Shown in pieces: positions 60,000 through 64,000 of a stretch of DNA of 64,000 nucleotides. A model generated the notes under the pieces. That model was not told the origin of the DNA. It worked only from the letters and a program-made list of their open reading frames with translations, and did no database searches. The translations under genes and the position numbers were made by a program. The stretch comes from Lysobacter dokdonensis DS-58. GTDB taxonomy: Bacteria > Pseudomonadota > Gammaproteobacteria > Xanthomonadales > Xanthomonadaceae. The DNA is taken from assembly GCF_000770795.1 (NCBI RefSeq), contig NZ_JRKJ01000016.1, positions 1-64,000 of the forward strand, written 5' to 3'. The number at the start of each line of letters is the position of its first letter. The stretch's first letter is position 1.

Positions 60000-61418
60000 A
60001 TGAAACGCTACGAGGCCCTCGCGGCCGACATCGCCGCATCGATCCATAACGGCACCCTGAAGCCCGGCGCCAAGCTCCCGTCCGTGCGGCGGGCTGCCGT
60101 TAGCCGCCATGTGAGTCCGGCCACGGTGTTCGAGGCGTATTACCTGCTCGAAGCCAAGGGCCTGATCCACTCGAAGAACCGCTCCGGCCATTACGTCTCG
60201 CAGGCGGCAAAGGCATTGCCGCCGGAACCGGAAGCCACCTCCCGGCCCGATGGGCAAGCCCGGCCCGTCGTGATCGGCGAACTGGTGCTCGGGATCCTGG
60301 AGTCGGCGATGACGCGCGACGTCGTGCCGCTCGGCTCCGCATTCCCGAGCCCGCTGTACTTTCCGCTCGCGCGCCTGGGGCGTGCCACGTCGGCCGCCAT
60401 CGCCGACCTCGACCCGTGGAGCACCGTCGACGACCTGGCGCCGGGCAGCAACGCGCTGCGCCAGCAGATCGCGCTGCGTTACCTGGTCGACGGCATCAAG
60501 ATCGGGCCGGAGCAGATCGTCGTGACCAACGGCGCGATGGAAGCGTTGAACCTGTGCCTGGCTGCGGTGTGCCAGCCCGGCGATACCGTGCTGGTCGAAT
60601 CGCCCTGCTTCTACGTGTGCCTGCAGGCGCTCGAACGGCTCGGCCTGCATGCGGTGGAAGTCGCGACCGATCCGCGCGAAGGCATCGACCTCGCTGCACT
60701 GGAAGCGGCCATCGTGCGCCATCGCCCGAAGGCGTGCTGGGTGATGACGAACTTCCAGAATCCGCTGGGCAGTTCGATGCCCGAGGCGAAGAAACAAGCG
60801 CTCGTCGAACTCGTGACGCGCCACCGTTTGCCGCTGGTCGAAGACGACGTGTACGGCGAGTTGTATTTCGACAATCGCAGGCCTGCTCCGACGAAGCGCT
60901 TCGATCGCGAAGGCTGGGTCATGCATTGCAGCTCGTTCTCCAAGACGCTGGCACCGGGCTATCGCGTCGGATGGGTGAGCCCGGGCCGATTCCTGCGTGA
61001 AGTGACCTACCAGAAGCTCACCACCTCGCTCGCCACGGCGCTGCCCGTTCAACTCGGCATCGCGCGCTATCTCGAACGCGGCAGCCACGAAAAGCACCTG
61101 CGCGAGTTGCGCCTGACACTGCGCAAGAACCGCGACGACTACATCGACGCGATGAGCCGGCATTTCCCGTCGGGCACGAAAGTGAGCCGCCCTGCCGGCG
61201 GCTACTTCCTCTGGGTGGAAATGCCCGAAGACGTCGACACCATCGCCCTGCACCGCACCGCCATGGACGCCGGCATCAGCCTCGCACCGGGCGTGATGTT
61301 CTCCGCCTCGCGCGGCTTCGGCGCCAGCGTGCGCATCAATTACGGACACCCGCTGACGACGCGCGTCGACGCGGCGTTGCAAACGGTGGGGCGCGCGGCG
61401 ATGCGGCTGTCCAAATAG
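60000..61418 (+). CDS. MocR-family regulator (GntR HTH + aminotransferase domain)
   Basis: 472 residues. A GntR-type winged helix at about 1-70 has LKPGAKLPSVRRAAVSRHVSPATVFEAYYLLEAKGLI. The fold-type I aminotransferase domain follows, with the PLP Lys at about 314 in SSFSKTLAPGYRVGW and substrate-binding NFQNPLGSSM. Known role: transcription regulators that bind PLP and an amino compound; the target is usually the divergent gene. Divergent here is the small-membrane/DUF2909 pair. Confidence 0.9.
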   Translation: MKRYEALAADIAASIHNGTLKPGAKLPSVRRAAVSRHVSPATVFEAYYLLEAKGLIHSKNRSGHYVSQAAKALPPEPEATSRPDGQARPVVIGELVLGILESAMTRDVVPLGSAFPSPLYFPLARLGRATSAAIADLDPWSTVDDLAPGSNALRQQIALRYLVDGIKIGPEQIVVTNGAMEALNLCLAAVCQPGDTVLVESPCFYVCLQALERLGLHAVEVATDPREGIDLAALEAAIVRHRPKACWVMTNFQNPLGSSMPEAKKQALVELVTRHRLPLVEDDVYGELYFDNRRPAPTKRFDREGWVMHCSSFSKTLAPGYRVGWVSPGRFLREVTYQKLTTSLATALPVQLGIARYLERGSHEKHLRELRLTLRKNRDDYIDAMSRHFPSGTKVSRPAGGYFLWVEMPEDVDTIALHRTAMDAGISLAPGVMFSASRGFGASVRINYGHPLTTRVDAALQTVGRAAMRLSK

Positions 61419-61450
61419 GCGATGATGCCGGCACCGGGGAGGGGAAGCCG

Positions 61451-62143
61451 ATGACCGCAACCATCGTGATCGCGCTGGCCGTGCCGCTCACCTACGCGGC
61501 GATGGTCGCCATCGAGCGCTTCGCGCGCACCGGTTGGCGCTGGCCCGAGCGGTCCGGTTGGCAGGCGACCGGCGTGCTGTGTTTCGGATTGCTGGCCCTG
61601 GTCAACGGCGCGGTCTCGGCCGCGATGGGCCGCGTGTTTCCCGGCGTGCATCTGTTCGATGGCGCGGCCTGGGGCATCGCCGCGGGCACGGTCGTCGGCT
61701 ACCTGCTGCTCTCGCTCGGCAACGCCGTGTTGCATGGCGCCTATCACCACTTCGACGTGTTGTGGCGCCACGTGCACCGCATGCACCACGCACCGCAGCG
61801 GCTCGATGTGGCCGGCGTGATGTATCAGACGCCGCTGGAGATGGCGGCCAATGCGGTGTTGTTCTTCGTGGTCACGCGGCTGCTGTTGGGGCTCGATCCG
61901 GTCGCGACGATGGCGTGCGCCTACATCGGCGCGTTCTACGGGATGTTCCAGCACTTCAACCTGCGCACGCCGCGCTGGCTGGGGTGGTTCATCCAGCGGC
62001 CCGAAGCGCATTGCGAACACCATCGCCGCGGCGTGCACGCCGGGAACTACAGCGACCTGCCCTTGTGGGACATGCTCGCGGGCACGTGGCGCAATCCGGC
62101 CGATTTCGAAGGCGAGCTGGGCTTCGAGACGCCGCGCGCATGA
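61451..62143 (+). CDS. Sterol-desaturase/fatty-acid-hydroxylase family membrane protein
   Basis: 230 residues. Four membrane helices and His clusters typical of the family: HGAYHHFDVLWRHVHRMHHA, QHFN in FQHFNLRT and HCEHHRRGVH. These hold the di-iron centre that hydroxylates lipid carbons. The substrate is unknown. GGGGAGGGG lies before the ATG. First gene of a run in which every following start overlaps the preceding stop. Confidence 0.86.
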   Translation: MTATIVIALAVPLTYAAMVAIERFARTGWRWPERSGWQATGVLCFGLLALVNGAVSAAMGRVFPGVHLFDGAAWGIAAGTVVGYLLLSLGNAVLHGAYHHFDVLWRHVHRMHHAPQRLDVAGVMYQTPLEMAANAVLFFVVTRLLLGLDPVATMACAYIGAFYGMFQHFNLRTPRWLGWFIQRPEAHCEHHRRGVHAGNYSDLPLWDMLAGTWRNPADFEGELGFETPRA

Positions 62144-62805
62144 ATCTCGCCGCCCAGTCCGTGCGCGCAAGCGAACACGCATTCCCCATCTTGCGATGGG
62201 TGTTGCTCGCCTGGCTCGCCGTCTACGTCCCCGCCTATGCGCACGCTTACGGCGCATGGCACTTCCTGATGCTGTGCAACCTCGGCGTGCTGCTCACCGT
62301 GGCGGGCATCGTGTTCGACCGTCCGCTGCTGCTGGGGAGCCAGGCCGTCGCGGCGCCCGGCATCTTCGTGGCATGGATCGCCGATGCGGGCGTTCGATTG
62401 GCCACCGGCGCGCACTTGCACGGCGGGACCGCGTACATGTGGGACCCCGCGGTTCCGGTGCTCGTGCGCGTGCTGTCGCTGTATCACCTCGCCTGGCCGT
62501 TCGTGCTCGCCTGGGCGCTTGACCGGCGTGGCTACGACCGGCGCGGACTCTGGCTGCAATTGGGCATCGCGGCCGCGACGTTCGCCGTCGGCGTCGTGCT
62601 CGCATCGCCGACGGAGAACCTGCAATACGTCTGGCACGCACCGGGAGCGACGGTCGCGGTGCAGTCGCCTTGGACGCGCGCGTGCGTGTTGTTCGCGTCG
62701 CTCGCGGCGGTTTACGTCGTCACGCACGTGGCGCTGACGTTGCTGTTCGCGCGCCGCGCGCCGCGTGCATTCCGCCTGCGCGCACCGGTAGGATCGGGCC
62801 GATGA
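62140..62805 (+). CDS. Conserved polytopic membrane protein
   Basis: 221 residues, six predicted helices. Signature segments are GTAYMWDPAVPVLVRVLSLYHLAWPFVL and ALDRRGYDRRGLWLQLG, which I recall from a widespread uncharacterised family, and SPTENLQYVWHAPG near the end. Several His lie in helices (AYAHAYGAWHFL). The ATG overlaps the hydroxylase stop (ATGA). Function unknown; it may be part of the same lipid pathway. Confidence 0.7.
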   Translation: MNLAAQSVRASEHAFPILRWVLLAWLAVYVPAYAHAYGAWHFLMLCNLGVLLTVAGIVFDRPLLLGSQAVAAPGIFVAWIADAGVRLATGAHLHGGTAYMWDPAVPVLVRVLSLYHLAWPFVLAWALDRRGYDRRGLWLQLGIAAATFAVGVVLASPTENLQYVWHAPGATVAVQSPWTRACVLFASLAAVYVVTHVALTLLFARRAPRAFRLRAPVGSGR

Positions 62806-63155
62806 CCGGGACCGCCCTCACCTTGGTGCTCGCTGCCGCGTTGCTGCCTTACGTGGCGTTGGCGCTGTACGACGGCTGGCTGCATGAGAAGGCGCGTCGC
62901 GTCCCACGCGTCGAACAGGCGTTGCACGCCCTGCTCTTCGTCACGGGTGTCGCATTCGTGTCCGGCGTTTTCACCGGACGCAGTTGGCTGGCGGTGCCGG
63001 CGCTCGGGGTGTTCGCGTTCGCCGCGATCTGGGACGAATGGGGCTTCCATGGTCCGCTCGATGTGCGCGAGCGTCGATTGCATTACGTTGCGTACGCCTG
63101 CTTCGCGGCCTTCGTCGCGGTGGCTTGCGGGACCGGTGCGCTGCGGTGGCCGTGA
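62802..63155 (+). CDS. Small membrane protein in the lipid-related operon
   Basis: 117 residues, four helices (LTLVLAAALLPYVALALYDGW, ALHALLFVTGVAFVSGVF, LAVPALGVFAFAAIWDEWGF and LHYVAYACFAAFVAVACG). The motif LYDGWLHEKARRVPRVEQALHA between the first two is polar and could be a binding loop. No family recognised. ATG overlaps the previous stop (ATGA). Confidence 0.65.
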   Translation: MTGTALTLVLAAALLPYVALALYDGWLHEKARRVPRVEQALHALLFVTGVAFVSGVFTGRSWLAVPALGVFAFAAIWDEWGFHGPLDVRERRLHYVAYACFAAFVAVACGTGALRWP

Positions 63156-63886
63156 GGCCGGACCTGCAACTCGCGTACTCGGGCATGGTGCTGCTCGGGC
63201 TGATCCTGTTACTCGTGTTCCGGCCGGCGGGGCACTACGGTTCGGTCGAACGCAAGCAATATTGGCGCCTGCAATTCATCACGCTCTTCGCCGCACTGAT
63301 CGGCGCGAAGTTCGCCGTGCTGATGGGCGACGGGCGCTGGCCGCTCGTGCCGTTCCATGATTGGATCGGTTTGCTTCTCTCGGGGCGTTCGATCGTCGGC
63401 GCGCTCCTGTTCGGGTTCCTCGCCGCCGAAGCCGCGAAGCCCCTGTTGCGTTATCCGCTTCCGCCCAACGATCGCTTCGCGCTCTTGCTGCCGTTCTCGA
63501 TCGCCACCGGTCGCATGGGGTGCTGGATGGCCGGGTGCTGCGTGGGCATCGAATCGGACGGCCCCATCGCACTGGTCGGCGTGGATGGTGTGTCGCGCAT
63601 TCCCGCGCCGTTGATCGAGATGGCCTTCCATCTCGCGTGCGGTGTATTGCTGATCGTGTTGTTCCGGGCGCGGTCGTTGCAGGGACGGTTGTTCGCGCTG
63701 TACCTGGTGGTCTACGGCGCGTTCCGGATCGTGTCGGAGTATTGGCGTGTCACGCCGAAAGACTTCGGCGGGTGGTCGGCGTATCAGTGGATGGCGCTGG
63801 CCATGATCCTGGCCGGCGGCGTCGCCCTGTACGCACGGCGCGGTTCGGGCATCATCGCGGCAAGACCGGCGGGGGGAACGGCATGA
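63152..63886 (+). CDS. Lgt-like (prolipoprotein diacylglyceryl transferase) family protein, atypical
   Basis: 244 residues from GTG (63152) overlapping the previous stop (GTGA). Seven membrane helices. The Lgt signature region reads TGRMGCWMAGCCVGIESDG in place of GRxGNFxNGE, keeping the GR pair. The segment GRSIVGALLFGFLAAEAAK aligns with the HGGL helix of Lgt, but the His is not present. It has extra Cys (GCWMAGCC). Another family member is expected elsewhere as the housekeeping enzyme. Activity on a different phospholipid or acceptor is inferred. Confidence 0.75.
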   Translation: MRPDLQLAYSGMVLLGLILLLVFRPAGHYGSVERKQYWRLQFITLFAALIGAKFAVLMGDGRWPLVPFHDWIGLLLSGRSIVGALLFGFLAAEAAKPLLRYPLPPNDRFALLLPFSIATGRMGCWMAGCCVGIESDGPIALVGVDGVSRIPAPLIEMAFHLACGVLLIVLFRARSLQGRLFALYLVVYGAFRIVSEYWRVTPKDFGGWSAYQWMALAMILAGGVALYARRGSGIIAARPAGGTA

Positions 63887-64000
63887 CCGAATCGAACGAA
63901 CCCGAACAACCGCAACGCAAGCCGCCGCCGGGCCCGCCCGAAATCCACGAAGCGTGGACGCGCCAGGATCGTGGCGGCGACAACACCGAAACCAAGGGGT
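63883..64000 (+). CDS. Start of a Pro-rich protein, cut by the right edge
   Basis: 39 visible residues, beginning MTESNEPEQPQRKPPPGPPE, then IHEAWTRQDRGGDNTETKG. The ATG overlaps the Lgt-like stop (ATGA), so it belongs to the operon. The visible part is disordered; the rest lies outside the window, so no function can be given. Confidence 0.6.
   Translation, partial: MTESNEPEQPQRKPPPGPPEIHEAWTRQDRGGDNTETKG

Overview
The window is GC-rich (roughly two thirds G+C by eye), densely coded chromosomal DNA with long spurious antisense frames. Gene content suggests a Gammaproteobacterium of the Xanthomonadaceae, Lysobacter-like: RelA next to a TPR protein, HrpA, RecQ, DbpA, minor type IV pilins, a TorF-type porin and many small lipoproteins. 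This placement is inferred from gene families only. I found no rRNA, tRNA, insertion sequence, integrase or CRISPR array.

Layout. 1-9.6 kb: housekeeping genes (TPR protein, relA, hrpA leftwards; dps-like and recQ rightwards). 9.6-17.5 kb: a small disordered protein, DUF1254 and alpha/beta-hydrolase lipoproteins, a soluble PAS histidine kinase, galE and a patatin-like phospholipase. 17.4-24.0 kb: a lower-GC polymorphic-toxin locus. An RHS/YD-repeat shell is split over two translationally coupled secreted proteins. It is followed by a coupled membrane protein (candidate immunity) and then an orphan copy of the toxin tip. 24.2-29.4 kb: a minor-pilin operon (fimT, pilW, pilX and a very large pilV-like gene). 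29.6-32.2 kb: an I78 inhibitor lipoprotein and a small enzyme operon (PNPOx-like, 2OG oxygenase, VOC, GST). 32.3-35.4 kb: dbpA and a divergent pair of QueC-like PP-loop proteins. 35.4-40.7 kb: an alpha/beta hydrolase and a DUF3604/PPIase/HupE operon. 40.9-46 kb: a small basic protein, a KdpDE pair with a shortened KdpD and no kdpFABC, facing a TorF porin and Kup. 46-50.9 kb: an M28 peptidase, a metallothionein-like protein, an AraC regulator, and an exported PfpI protein with a GlxA-type regulator.

50.9-57.3 kb holds a two-armed cluster. To the left are a membrane-anchored spermidine-synthase-like protein and a flavin amine oxidase; to the right are DUF350, SPFH-SHOCT, DUF4178 and a mini membrane protein. 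It reads as one membrane or envelope system. 57.3-61.4 kb carries small genes (YkgJ-type Cys cluster, a Lys-rich 37-residue protein, lipoprotein, DUF2909) and a MocR regulator. 61.4 kb to the right edge is a tightly overlapping membrane operon: fatty-acid hydroxylase, two unknown membrane proteins, an Lgt-like protein lacking the usual HGGL histidine, and a truncated fifth gene.

Most relevant to an undescribed system are the split RHS toxin with its orphan tip, the divergent QueC-like pair, the polyamine/SPFH cluster and the Lgt-like operon.
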